A stretch of DNA of 64,000 nucleotides from Vibrio penaeicida (GTDB lineage: Bacteria > Pseudomonadota > Gammaproteobacteria > Enterobacterales > Vibrionaceae), in the NCBI RefSeq assembly GCF_030689305.1, contig NZ_JAUYVM010000011.1, positions 124,001 through 188,000 on the forward strand, in the 5' to 3' direction. A program made the position numbers and the translations under genes. The notes beneath the pieces are model-generated. The model was not told the DNA's origin. It worked only from the letters and a program-made list of their open reading frames with translations, and did no database searches. Below are positions 39,193 to 47,625 of the stretch, piece after piece (position 1 is the stretch's first letter; every line of letters begins with the position of its first letter).

Positions 39193-39516
39193 AACCAACC
39201 TCATTATTTTTTTGGACGATTCGTCATTAATTTATCAAAGGTTAGTTCAGCAATACCTAATAAAGCCGATAGGTTTGTATTTTTTTGATAATTATCAGCA
39301 ATCTATGAAAAAAGAAATCTACAGAATTATCATTAATCACCCTGTATCCGTCTGGTTTATCTTTATATCGAAATTTATATCATTGGTGGCTAGCATTAAC
39401 GAAACAACCCTAAATTCGGCTACCAAATAGGGAAAGTCTGACTAATTTGTATGGTTTACCTATCCTGTGGCATCCGCTTAGAATGAGATTAGTCGCCCCC
39501 GAAAGTGAATATATCT
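39193..39516. other. Divergent intergenic region
   Basis: AT-rich sequence between the Ig lipoprotein and the lipoate-ligase-like gene, probably with both promoters. A 112-codon plus-strand frame at 39092-39430 starts inside the lipoprotein gene and has no ribosome site; rejected. Confidence 0.4.
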
Positions 39517-40218
39517 ATGGCATCCAAAAATAAACTGGTTCGTTTTAAGAGTATTGAAGTAGAAGATATTTTTGAAAAAGAGAGCGCGTTACTAAAACAA
39601 GTTCAATCTGGAGAGCTTTCTCAGGTATTGATGCTTTGGCAAGCCAAAACGGCCACATTAGTTTTGCCTTCTGGTAAGAAGTGGAAAGTATCTGAGGAAT
39701 TAACGTCGGGGTTAGATAACTTAGGTTGGCTTCTCATGTCACGGAAAACAGGTGGCGCTCCTGTTCCACAAGTTCCAGGGATTATTAACCTTTCACACAT
39801 CTATCATTGGGAAGAAGGCGTTCCCTATGACATTCAAAAGTCGTATCAAGATTTGTGCTTTGTCCTCACCCAGTTTTTTAAAGCTCTGGGCGTTAGAACC
39901 GATATACACGCCACGCCCCACTCCTATTGTGATGGCGACTACAACCTAAACATTAATGGAAAAAAGATCGTCGGCACGGCGCAGCGAGTATTACTCAAAA
40001 AAGACGGTGGAAGAGTCGTACTCTCTCAGGCATGTATTCTCGTTGATGCCATTCTGGAAAACATCGTCGCCCCCGTTAACCTTTGCAACAAACTGTGTGG
40101 GCACAGCGATCACATCGAAGACGGTGTCCACACATCACTGTTTGAGCATATAAAAGAGCGACCAAGCATAGACGCTCTCTACCAACAGTTAACGGAAGCT
40201 TTCTTAACACACGCCTAA
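39517..40218 (+). CDS. Biotin/lipoate protein ligase-fold protein
   Basis: 233 residues from the ATG at 39517 (MASKNKLVRFKSIEV). The middle resembles the BPL/LPL catalytic domain of LplA: GWLLMSRKTGGAPVPQVPGIINLSH parallels the substrate loop and NLNINGKKIVGTAQRV parallels the KKIVGSAQ catalytic lysine segment. It is shorter than LplA (about 335) and lacks the C-terminal accessory domain. It may be a lipoyl- or octanoyl-transferase-like paralogue. Separated by about 190 bases from the yjfI operon, so a separate unit is likely. Confidence 0.75.
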   Translation: MASKNKLVRFKSIEVEDIFEKESALLKQVQSGELSQVLMLWQAKTATLVLPSGKKWKVSEELTSGLDNLGWLLMSRKTGGAPVPQVPGIINLSHIYHWEEGVPYDIQKSYQDLCFVLTQFFKALGVRTDIHATPHSYCDGDYNLNINGKKIVGTAQRVLLKKDGGRVVLSQACILVDAILENIVAPVNLCNKLCGHSDHIEDGVHTSLFEHIKERPSIDALYQQLTEAFLTHA

Positions 40219-40410
40219 AGCTATTAGGTTTCATGTTTAACAAAAGTCTAAATTTGTAGAATAGCTCGATTTATTTATGGCTATGAATTTTCATATTGAA
40301 ACAATATGATACGGTTAGTATCTAATCTTGGATTTGTGTAACACACGTACATCTTCGGTGTTGCATACAACGTTTAGATGGTAATTCCATAATAAATAAG
40401 GAATATCTAC

Positions 40411-40812
40411 ATGGCTTGGACACTCAACGACTTAGTGCCTGTACTTTCTAACCACGAAGGCTGGACAGTCGAAAACAACACTTCCTCTCAATCTCTTCTT
40501 ATTCGAAATGAAGATGGTGTAGAGGCTTACCTCGCTGTTGCTGGCGAACAAATCATTGCTGAAGTTCTGCTTTTTGCAAAATCGTCAGTGCATGATGTAA
40601 ACGCCTTGAATGATGAAATCTTAAGAACCCACAAAATGTTCCCGCTTTCTACTATCGGCATTAACAACATTGCCGGTGACGACTACTATGTGGCGTTCGG
40701 TTCCCTTTCTTCTCAATCAAAGGAAGAGAGCGTACTGATTGAGATAGCGACACTGTACCGTAATGTGGAAGCGTTCATCGACTTGTATGAAGAATTCTTA
40801 GGAGAAGCATAA
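40411..40812 (+). CDS. yjfI: YjfI-like DUF2170 protein
   Basis: 133 residues, small acidic cytoplasmic protein of the YjfI family (WTLNDLVPVLSNHEGWTVEN; LSTIGINNIAGDDYYVAFGSLS; YEEFLGEA at the C terminus). AAGGA precedes the ATG. First gene of the operon; its stop overlaps the next start (TAATG). Family members sit next to PspA-like proteins; the role is unknown. Confidence 0.85.
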   Translation: MAWTLNDLVPVLSNHEGWTVENNTSSQSLLIRNEDGVEAYLAVAGEQIIAEVLLFAKSSVHDVNALNDEILRTHKMFPLSTIGINNIAGDDYYVAFGSLSSQSKEESVLIEIATLYRNVEAFIDLYEEFLGEA

Positions 40813-41498
40813 TGGGTGTATGGAAAAAGCTATTTACTGCGATTAAAGGTGGCGTAAACGAAGCTGCAGAAGAGGTTGCAGATAGCCAAGCACTTCGTAT
40901 CTTGGATCAAGAGATCCGTGAAGCGAAAGAAGAGCTCAGAAAATCAGACGAAGCGTTGGTTTCTCTAGTAGCGAAAAGAAAACTTGCTGACAACAAAGTA
41001 GTCGGTTTAGACGGCAGTATTGCAGAATACGAAGAACACGCCCGTAACGCCATGACAAAGGGTGAGCAAGACTTAGCTCTTGAGTGTGCAGGACGTGTAG
41101 CGGAGCTAACCAATCAACGTACTACCGAGCAAAACTACGCCGAGCAGTTCAAAGCGTCTGAGCAAAAGTTACGTGAGAACATTGCCCAAGCGAAAGACAA
41201 ATTGCGTCAGCTAGAACAGCAAGTAGACGTGATAAAAGCCAACGAAGCCGTGCAAAAAGCACAAGCTTCAGTCTCGTCGACCAACGTTGGTGCGAACAGC
41301 AAAATGACCACCGCTGTGGAATCTTTGGAACGCATTAAAAATCGCCAAGCAGAGAAACAAGCTCAGTTAGAAGCCGCTGAAGAATTGCACGAAGCGCAAT
41401 CGGGCAGTAGCTTAGATAAAAAACTGGCTAATGCAGGTATTACCGCGGGGGGTAAATCTTCCGCAGAAGACGAGCTCGCTCGTATCTTAGGCAAATAA
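40812..41498 (+). CDS. yjfJ: PspA/IM30-family protein (YjfJ-like)
   Basis: 228 residues, almost entirely coiled coil (about 25-190), with the PspA-like LRILDQEIREAKEELRKSDEALVSLVAKRK and a C-terminal ADDELARILGK-like end (AEDELARILGK). PspA/Vipp1/ESCRT-III relatives bind and reshape membranes. Coupled to yjfI, followed after 15 bases by the channel gene. Confidence 0.88.
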   Translation: MGVWKKLFTAIKGGVNEAAEEVADSQALRILDQEIREAKEELRKSDEALVSLVAKRKLADNKVVGLDGSIAEYEEHARNAMTKGEQDLALECAGRVAELTNQRTTEQNYAEQFKASEQKLRENIAQAKDKLRQLEQQVDVIKANEAVQKAQASVSSTNVGANSKMTTAVESLERIKNRQAEKQAQLEAAEELHEAQSGSSLDKKLANAGITAGGKSSAEDELARILGK

Positions 41499-41513
41499 AG
41501 GTACATTCCTCAC

Positions 41514-42539
41514 ATGACTGTGTGGTTTACATTAAGAAGGTGGGTGTATGCCCACCTGTTTTCATTAAGAACCAAAAGCTTGCTCGGTTTGGCCGCGGGC
41601 TATGTGGTCATTTCATGGGCATTACTCGCATTTGCGGGCGAATCTGACCTTACATCGAATGTCACCGACTTTTTGTACTACATTGTTGTGACCTCATCTA
41701 CCGTTGGTTACGGTGATATGTCACCAACCACGCCAATAGGTCGTTGGATTGTGGCATTGTTTGTCATCCCGTTTGGATTGGGTTTATTTGCAATATCAGT
41801 GAGTCAAATTGGGGTTTTGGTCGTCACAATGTGGCGTGCAGGCGTATTAGGAAAACGGAGAGTAAACGTGGAAAATCATATTCTGTTGCTGGGTTGGAAT
41901 GAGCAACGGACGTTGCACTTAATTCGTATGTTACAACATGAAGAAACGGGCAGAAGACGCATCGTACTTTGTGTAAAAGCCGACATAGAAAACCCGCTTC
42001 CATCTGAAATCGACTTCGTTAAAGTCAGTGCCTTCACAGACTGTAACGATATGGTGAAAACCAACTTGCCAGCCGCAAGCTGTATCATCATCGATAACCC
42101 AGAAGACGACGTCACCTTATCAGCCGCCCTCTACTGCGCAAACGAAAACCCGAAAGCTCACTTGCTGGCTTATTTCAAAGACGAAGCATTAAGTCGATTG
42201 CTTAAGCAGCACTGCCCGAATGCCGAATGCATTCCATCGGTAGCCACCGAAATGCTGGCCAAAGCCGCTGTCGACCCTGGCTCGAGTGCCCTTCATCAAG
42301 AGCTGCTGAATTCAACACAAGGCATGACTCAATATTCTGTGGCATTCCCTGCCAATGCTTCTGAAACCCAAATCAGCGAGTTATTCGATTCCTTTAAAAA
42401 GGACTATCAAGCAACCCTGATTGGTATTGATAAAGGAACAGGTATTGAGCTGAACCCCAGCTTAGATTGTGTGGTATCTGCTGGTAACACGCTTTTCTAT
42501 ATTGCCGATGAGCGAATTGATAACTTCAGTTGGAAATAA
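41514..42539 (+). CDS. Two-TM potassium channel with RCK domain
   Basis: 341 residues. A first membrane helix (about 23-40), a pore loop with the selectivity filter TVGYGD at 63-68, a second helix (about 78-105), then a cytoplasmic RCK/TrkA-N-type domain (HILLLGWNEQRT at about 122). Ion_trans_2 family. It lies within the yjf-type operon between the PspA-like gene and yjfK, which suggests the ion flux is coupled to envelope stress. Ligand unknown. Confidence 0.9.
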   Translation: MTVWFTLRRWVYAHLFSLRTKSLLGLAAGYVVISWALLAFAGESDLTSNVTDFLYYIVVTSSTVGYGDMSPTTPIGRWIVALFVIPFGLGLFAISVSQIGVLVVTMWRAGVLGKRRVNVENHILLLGWNEQRTLHLIRMLQHEETGRRRIVLCVKADIENPLPSEIDFVKVSAFTDCNDMVKTNLPAASCIIIDNPEDDVTLSAALYCANENPKAHLLAYFKDEALSRLLKQHCPNAECIPSVATEMLAKAAVDPGSSALHQELLNSTQGMTQYSVAFPANASETQISELFDSFKKDYQATLIGIDKGTGIELNPSLDCVVSAGNTLFYIADERIDNFSWK

Positions 42540-42541
42540 CC

Positions 42542-43177
42542 ATGTTTGACTGGTTTAAGAAAAAAACAGAAAAAGCCGAAGAAAAGCCCAATGCACCTGA
42601 AGTTTTAGGGCTTAGACTTGGCGGAGCTTTCGAGTTGGACGACTTAAAATTTCGCATGCTCGAACCTGAACTCACCATTGACGGCGCATCTCGTACCCAG
42701 TTGATTCAAGCAGTCGGAGAAGTGAAGCTCGATAGTCAAACAACACTGCTTCGATACTACACCGACGACGATGGATACATACAAGTATTGCTGAATGGCG
42801 AAGGCGACAGTGGAGTACTAGAAGTGAAGCTCTTTTACTTCTATGAGACCAAGTCTATCGACCTAGAAACCACTTGGAATCGCTGGATAGAGACAGATTT
42901 GGTTCAGCCATCTCAGCAACTTGACGATCATGAGTTCAGTAAGGTATGGGATAACGACCGCCCAGTAGCGATGACGGAAAAAACCTACCACAGCAACGGG
43001 AAGGTATCGGAAACCGACCAATTCATTATGCTTTATGAGCGCGACGCAACCCCCGATTTGGCAGAATCGCTTGTGATCTCATGCGAAGAAAGTTTCGAAA
43101 GCGGTTCGGCTGAGCGCTGCGTTACTTATATTACAGGCGTCGACCTGTCACCCACTGACTTTACTGTCATTGGATAA
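42542..43177 (+). CDS. yjfK: YjfK-like DUF2491 protein
   Basis: 211 residues from the ATG at 42542 (MFDWFKKKTEKAEEK), two bases after the channel stop. The sequence fits the DUF2491 family with LGLRLGGAFELDDL, a middle beta-rich domain and a C-terminal SCEESFESGSAERCVTYITGVDL segment. Soluble, function unknown. Usually seen with yjfL and yjfM. Confidence 0.85.
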   Translation: MFDWFKKKTEKAEEKPNAPEVLGLRLGGAFELDDLKFRMLEPELTIDGASRTQLIQAVGEVKLDSQTTLLRYYTDDDGYIQVLLNGEGDSGVLEVKLFYFYETKSIDLETTWNRWIETDLVQPSQQLDDHEFSKVWDNDRPVAMTEKTYHSNGKVSETDQFIMLYERDATPDLAESLVISCEESFESGSAERCVTYITGVDLSPTDFTVIG

Positions 43178-43200
43178 CACATTTACAAGGAATTTCATTC

Positions 43201-43614
43201 ATGGAATTAGTGGCTCAATCCCTAGCGGGTTTAGTGGATTTCGTAACATACTTTGCGATTTGTATCGCCTTCTTGATCCTGTTTAAGCTGGTCTATATCC
43301 GCTTTACCCCTTATGACGAATGGAAACTGGTCAAAGAAAATAATATCGCTGCCGCAGTAGCACTTTCGGGCTCGTTTGTGGGTTACAGTATTTCAATAGC
43401 GGGAGCAGCATCTAACTCAGTTAACTTAGTCGACTTTGTTATCTGGGGAGTAGTCGCATTTATCGCTCAGTTACTTGCTTTTATGCTCGTTCGATTTATG
43501 TTCTTGCCTAAAATTTCCCAGCGTATTGAAGACAACGAAATCTCTGCCGGTATTGTGTTGGCAAGTGTTTCAATCGCAGTAGGTATGCTTAACGCTGCGT
43601 GTATGACTTACTAA
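43201..43614 (+). CDS. yjfL: DUF350 inner membrane protein (YjfL-like)
   Basis: 137 residues with four predicted membrane segments (about 8-30, 50-70, 75-100, 115-135); DUF350 family, including the internal repeat-like AAVALSGSFVGYSISIAGA and SAGIVLASVSIAVGMLNAA. Likely a small channel or transporter. Ten bases before yjfM. Confidence 0.88.
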   Translation: MELVAQSLAGLVDFVTYFAICIAFLILFKLVYIRFTPYDEWKLVKENNIAAAVALSGSFVGYSISIAGAASNSVNLVDFVIWGVVAFIAQLLAFMLVRFMFLPKISQRIEDNEISAGIVLASVSIAVGMLNAACMTY

Positions 43615-43624
43615 GGAGCACCGG

Positions 43625-44248
43625 ATGAAACGGAGTAGAAAAGTCATATTGCCATCCATGAAAAAGGATTGGCGACAAGCTGATGTGAGGCCTTTAGTAG
43701 CGTTCATGGGGTTAGCCACCGTTACAGGTTGTTCCGACGATTCAACGGAAGCAGAAATTTTTAGAACCGTTGAAGAGTGTAGCGATGCCCACCCAGGGTA
43801 CACCCAGCAATGCCAAGCCGCATACCAAGATGCGGCGGAGCTCGCGTTGCTGTCTTCACCTAGGTTTAACTCTCAGGACGACTGCGAATTCGACTTTACA
43901 CGTGGGTGTTTTAAGCCAGAGTATCAAAATTGGTTTATCCCAGCTTTAAGTGGGTTTATGTTCGCTCGCCTTACCGACTCACACTACTATTCTCGCCCCA
44001 TGTACATCTACCGAAGTGGCTGGTACAGCGACGATGGCATTTGGTATGGCTCAAGCAGCAGTAGTTACAAAAAACACAAAAAAATCAAAGTCAAAACAAA
44101 CGACTTCAAAAAGCCGCCAACCGTGTCTAAAACGATGTCGCGCGGCGGTTTTGGTTCTACCGTAGAAGCCAAATCCAGTTGGAGCAAATCCTCTGGCTCT
44201 AAATCTTCTTCTCGCTCAAGTGGCAAGAAGTCAGGATGGGGCGGATAA
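43625..44248 (+). CDS. yjfM: YjfM-like DUF1190 protein
   Basis: 207 residues. A DUF1190 family core: EECSDAHPGYTQQCQAAYQDA, DDCEF, then an aromatic HYYSRPMYIYRSGWYSDDG segment and a basic low-complexity tail (SKSSGSKSSSRSSGKKSGWGG). An N-terminal hydrophobic stretch ending VTGC may be a lipobox; in that case it is lipidated. AAGGAG overlaps the yjfL stop. The family is typically exported. Role unknown. Confidence 0.82.
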   Translation: MKRSRKVILPSMKKDWRQADVRPLVAFMGLATVTGCSDDSTEAEIFRTVEECSDAHPGYTQQCQAAYQDAAELALLSSPRFNSQDDCEFDFTRGCFKPEYQNWFIPALSGFMFARLTDSHYYSRPMYIYRSGWYSDDGIWYGSSSSSYKKHKKIKVKTNDFKKPPTVSKTMSRGGFGSTVEAKSSWSKSSGSKSSSRSSGKKSGWGG

Positions 44249-44363
44249 CTTCATACCATCAAATAGGGGGCAAACCGTCCCCTACTTCTTTTTTGCTTTT
44301 GTTCACAATTAATATCATTAAGGTCGATAGACCTTCCACAAAAAATCTGGCGCGATACCCCTG

Positions 44364-45527
44364 ATGCTAAGAATCGATACCAAAGAGCGCGCAAACTGGC
44401 GCGCACTTGCAAAGAAATACGGCTTTGGCTTTCACAGTATGTACGACGACCCGTATTGGGATGAGCGAGCGTATTACCAGTTTACACTCGAGCAGATCGA
44501 ACAAGACATCGAAGAGCCTACCGAAGAAATTCACCAAATGTGTTTGCAAGTCGTCGACAAAGTGGTGAACGACGAAGAACTGCTCGCGAAATTTCAGATC
44601 CCAAGCGAAATGTGGGAAAACGTTCGAACGTCGTGGCGAGCCAATGAGCCTTCCTTATATTCGAGGCTCGACTTTGCTTATTCAGGGAAGGGGCACGCAA
44701 AGCTTCTGGAAAACAACGCCGATACACCAACCAGCTTATACGAGACAGGGTTTTGGCAATGGGTTTGGTTAGAAGAAAAAGTTAACGCAGGCGAATTGGA
44801 CAGGCGCTCCGACCAATTTAATATTCTGCAAGATTACCTGATAGACCGATTCCATCAGCTCGCCAAATCTCAGCCAGGTCAAACGCTGCATTTCTCGTGC
44901 TGTAAAGACACAGAAGAGGACAGAGGAACGGTTCAATATTTAGAGGATTGCGCCAAAGAAGCTGGGCTCTCGACGGCGTTTGTGTTCATTGAAGACATTG
45001 GCTTGAACCAACACCACGAGTTCACGGATCTGAAAAACAGCCCGATCCGTTGGATGTTCAAACTCTACCCATGGGAATTCATGTTCAATGAGGAGTATGC
45101 ACAACACCTTACGGAAGCGAAAGTAAACTGGTTGGAACCTATGTGGAAATCTGTTTTGTCTAACAAAGCATTACTTCCCATGTTATGGAAAATGTTCCCA
45201 AACCACCCTAACCTACTGCCCTCATACTTCTCGGATGATCCTCAAGCCAATACATTGAAAGACTACGTTGTAAAACCGATCTTCTCGCGCGAAGGGGCGA
45301 ATATCTCAATCTTCAAAGACGGAAAAGAGGTGGCGACAGCAGATGGACCGTATGGCGAAGAGGGGGCAATTATTCAGGCATACCACCCGCTCCCCGTATT
45401 CAATAACTGTCACACCCTTGTCGGCAGTTGGCTCGTCAACGACCGAGCAGCAGGCATGTCGATCCGAGAGGATGATTCACTCATCACCCAAGATTACGCT
45501 CGATATGTTCCGCATATTATTTTGTGA
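44364..45527 (+). CDS. yjfC: Glutathionylspermidine-synthase-like ATP-grasp ligase (YjfC)
   Basis: 387 residues, the length of E. coli YjfC. It corresponds to the ATP-grasp half of glutathionylspermidine synthase: LEFNADTPT-like LLENNADTPTSLYE, VKPIFSREGANI in the nucleotide site and EGAIIQAYHPLP near the end. It lacks the amidase half of GspS. It probably joins a polyamine or other amine to a peptide. Last gene of the operon, 115 bases after yjfM, and followed by a terminator. Confidence 0.88.
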   Translation: MLRIDTKERANWRALAKKYGFGFHSMYDDPYWDERAYYQFTLEQIEQDIEEPTEEIHQMCLQVVDKVVNDEELLAKFQIPSEMWENVRTSWRANEPSLYSRLDFAYSGKGHAKLLENNADTPTSLYETGFWQWVWLEEKVNAGELDRRSDQFNILQDYLIDRFHQLAKSQPGQTLHFSCCKDTEEDRGTVQYLEDCAKEAGLSTAFVFIEDIGLNQHHEFTDLKNSPIRWMFKLYPWEFMFNEEYAQHLTEAKVNWLEPMWKSVLSNKALLPMLWKMFPNHPNLLPSYFSDDPQANTLKDYVVKPIFSREGANISIFKDGKEVATADGPYGEEGAIIQAYHPLPVFNNCHTLVGSWLVNDRAAGMSIREDDSLITQDYARYVPHIIL

Positions 45528-45540
45528 TTAGAAAAGAAGA

Positions 45541-45567
45541 AAAAGCGCCTAAATTAGGCGCGTTCAA
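45541..45567. terminator. Terminator between yjfC and the Sel1 array
   Basis: GCGCCT (45546-45551), loop AAATT, AGGCGC (45557-45562) with As on the left and GTTCAATT on the right. It can serve yjfC and the last Sel1 gene, which converge here. Confidence 0.7.
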
Positions 45568-46577
45568 TTAGAATAATTCGATGGAAGTTTCGTCTAGGAA
45601 GAGGTTAATTTTAATATCTTTGACAAACTCTTCTACTTGACGATCTAATTCATCTTGTTCTTCTTGAGAGATTAACTTTCGGGTTACCATATATCCATTC
45701 TCATCAAACATGACACTACCATCAACTTCTACTCGTTCTTCTATAATCATTTCATCGCTTTTCTCATCACCACCTAATTGCCCTAAAATTCTATTGTAGT
45801 AATAAGTCTTTTTTATATCCCTGGAACTACCTTCAGTTAAATAATGCCTATTTAAAAAAGATTTAGCTGCCTTTGGGTAGCCAAGCTTTAATGCTTTAAA
45901 TAGCCACTTTTCCGCTTCAATAGGATTAGTATCTCTCATATAGTAATATAAGGACACCATTGCGGGTGCATAGCCTTTGTCTGCTGCTGCCTTGATATAT
46001 TCTAGCGTACTCTCTTCCGATACCCAGCTACCCAGCTACCCAGCTACCCAGCTACCCAGCTACCCACTCTTATTGCGGCTCTGTTTGCGCCTTTTTCAAA
46101 TGCTTCTTTGTAAATTTCTTCGGACTTGTAAGAACGGTAAAAAGGCACAAGTTCCCACCAATAAGGCTTCTTTACTCTCATAGCAAACATGGCTTTACCG
46201 TTTCCATTTTCGGCTTGAATTTTCCATCCTTCGAATGCCTTGTCTGCCCATTCCTTATCACAAGGCCAACCCAAATAGTCACATGGACTATCTATGTTTA
46301 ACTCTTTACCAGCGAGAATTGCCATTGCCCATGGGCTACCTATTTCTGCTGCTTTCAAAAACGTATCACCTGCTTCAAAGTGTTTGCCACTTTTGTATTG
46401 AGCCACTCCTAACCAATATGTGGCGTAAGCACTGCCTTTTTGGGACTCTTTATAAAGTATCTCTTGCGCTTGGTCATATTCTTTTTGGTTAAATAATCGA
46501 ATACCTTGCTCAATTGAATCGGTTGCCCAAGAACACAGTGGAATGATCAGTAATAATGTAGAAAATAATAATTTCAT
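45568..46577 (-). pseudogene. Sel1-repeat immunity-like paralogue A, broken by an 8-bp repeat
   Basis: Two open pieces, 46044-46577 (signal peptide and N-terminal Sel1 repeats, ending RVGSWVAG) and 45568-45960 (C-terminal part, ending with the shared DETSIELF), together align with the intact paralogues. Between them lies the octamer repeat at 46021-46066. With one copy of the octamer the frame would read RVGSWVSEE as in the paralogues; the five copies present create an in-frame TAG. The N-terminal piece keeps its signal peptide (CSWA). Last gene of the array. Confidence 0.85.
46021..46066. repeat. Octanucleotide repeat (TACCCAGC)5 plus TACCCA
   Basis: Five perfect copies of TACCCAGC (46021-46060) followed by TACCCA. 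It interrupts the Sel1 paralogue A; paralogues have one degenerate copy at this position. Reading three or more copies always meets a TAG, so only a one-copy allele would be intact. Confidence 0.95.
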
Positions 46578-46587
46578 AATAAAAAGT

Positions 46588-46608
46588 AAGCGCCTGAGTC
46601 AGGCGCTT
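46588..46608 (-). terminator. Hairpin between paralogues B and A
   Basis: AAGCGCCT (46588-46595), loop GAGTC, AGGCGCTT (46601-46608), with AAAAAG on the low side (T-run on the minus strand). It recurs between all array genes, so it is part of the duplicated unit. Confidence 0.6.
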
Positions 46609-46612
46609 TCAA

Positions 46613-47590
46613 CTAGAATAATTCGATGGAAGTTTCGTCTAGGAAGAGGTTAATTTTAATGTCTTTTACAAACTCTTCTACTTGACGATCCAACTCATCT
46701 TGTTCTTCTTGAGAAATAATTCTTCTAGTAACTCGCTTTCCCTCATCATCAAATATAGGCATACCGTCAACTTCAACGCCTTCTATTAAAAATAGATTAT
46801 CGTTTTCTTTACGTCCACCAAGTTTCTCAGATAGCTTATTGTAATAATAAGACTTTTTATAATCCTTATAACCATTTTTTTTGAGAAAATACTTATTAAA
46901 TAGTGCATCAACAGCCTTTGAATAGCCCAATTTTAATGCTTTATATAGCCACTTTTCTGCTTCTACAGGATTAGTATCCCTTACGTAATAATAAAGGGAT
47001 ACCATCGCAGGTGCATAACCTTTATCTGCTGCTAGCTTTAAATAACTAATCTTCTCTTCATTTGAATCCCAGTAGCGACTGTAATTAAAGTACCGATAAC
47101 CACCATTTTTTATCGCTTCTCGTGCTATTTCTTTATAAATCCCGCTACGGTAAAATGGTATATACTCCCACCAATCCCTGCGATTGGCATTAATTGCATA
47201 CAACGCCTTTCCGTTACCGTTCTTGGCTTGTTCTTCCCATGCTTTAATTGCCTTGTCTTTCCATGCATCATCACACCCCCAGCCTAGATAGGAGCATGGT
47301 GAATTTACATACATATTATTTTCAAATAGCATAGCCATCGCCCACGGGCTGCCCATTTCTGCCGCTTTTAAAAACGTGTCGCCCGCTTCAAAATGTTTGC
47401 CATTTTTGTATTGAACCACCCCTAACCAATAGGTGGCGTAAGCGCTGCCTTTTCGAGATTCCTCTAAGAGTATTTCTTGTGCTTGGGTGTACTCTTTTTG
47501 ATTAAAAAGCCGAATACCTTGTTCTATTGAATCTGTAGCCCAAGAACACAGTGGAGTGAACAGTAATAATATAGAAAATAATAGTTTCAT
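46613..47590 (-). CDS. Sel1-repeat immunity-like paralogue B
   Basis: 325 residues. A signal peptide (MKLLFSILLLFTPLCSWA) with cleavage after SWA, then Sel1/TPR-like helical repeats (AYATYWLGVVQYKNGKHFEAGDTFLKAAEMGSPWAMA; GYAPAMVSLYYYVRD), a Cys-containing loop (NSPCSYLGWGCD) and a shared C terminus DLFLDETSIELF-like end. Predicted periplasmic. Four such genes (A-D) lie in tandem behind the type VI effector, suggesting immunity or anti-toxin proteins; biochemical role unproven. Confidence 0.8.
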   Translation of the reverse strand: MKLLFSILLLFTPLCSWATDSIEQGIRLFNQKEYTQAQEILLEESRKGSAYATYWLGVVQYKNGKHFEAGDTFLKAAEMGSPWAMAMLFENNMYVNSPCSYLGWGCDDAWKDKAIKAWEEQAKNGNGKALYAINANRRDWWEYIPFYRSGIYKEIAREAIKNGGYRYFNYSRYWDSNEEKISYLKLAADKGYAPAMVSLYYYVRDTNPVEAEKWLYKALKLGYSKAVDALFNKYFLKKNGYKDYKKSYYYNKLSEKLGGRKENDNLFLIEGVEVDGMPIFDDEGKRVTRRIISQEEQDELDRQVEEFVKDIKINLFLDETSIELF

Positions 47591-47600
47591 AATGAAAAGT

Positions 47601-47621
47601 AAGCGCCTTAGTAAGGCGCTT
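47601..47621 (-). terminator. Hairpin between paralogues C and B
   Basis: AAGCGCCTT (47601-47609), loop AGT, AAGGCGCTT (47613-47621); a variant of the hairpin at 46588. The plus-strand AAAAG on the low side gives a short T-run. Confidence 0.6.
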
Positions 47622-47625
47622 TCAA

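Noticed and set aside
39092-39430. 112-codon plus-strand frame, ending in a hydrophobic peptide
   Set aside because: Starts inside the lipoprotein gene on the other strand and lacks a ribosome site; a shorter ATG at 39304 also has none.
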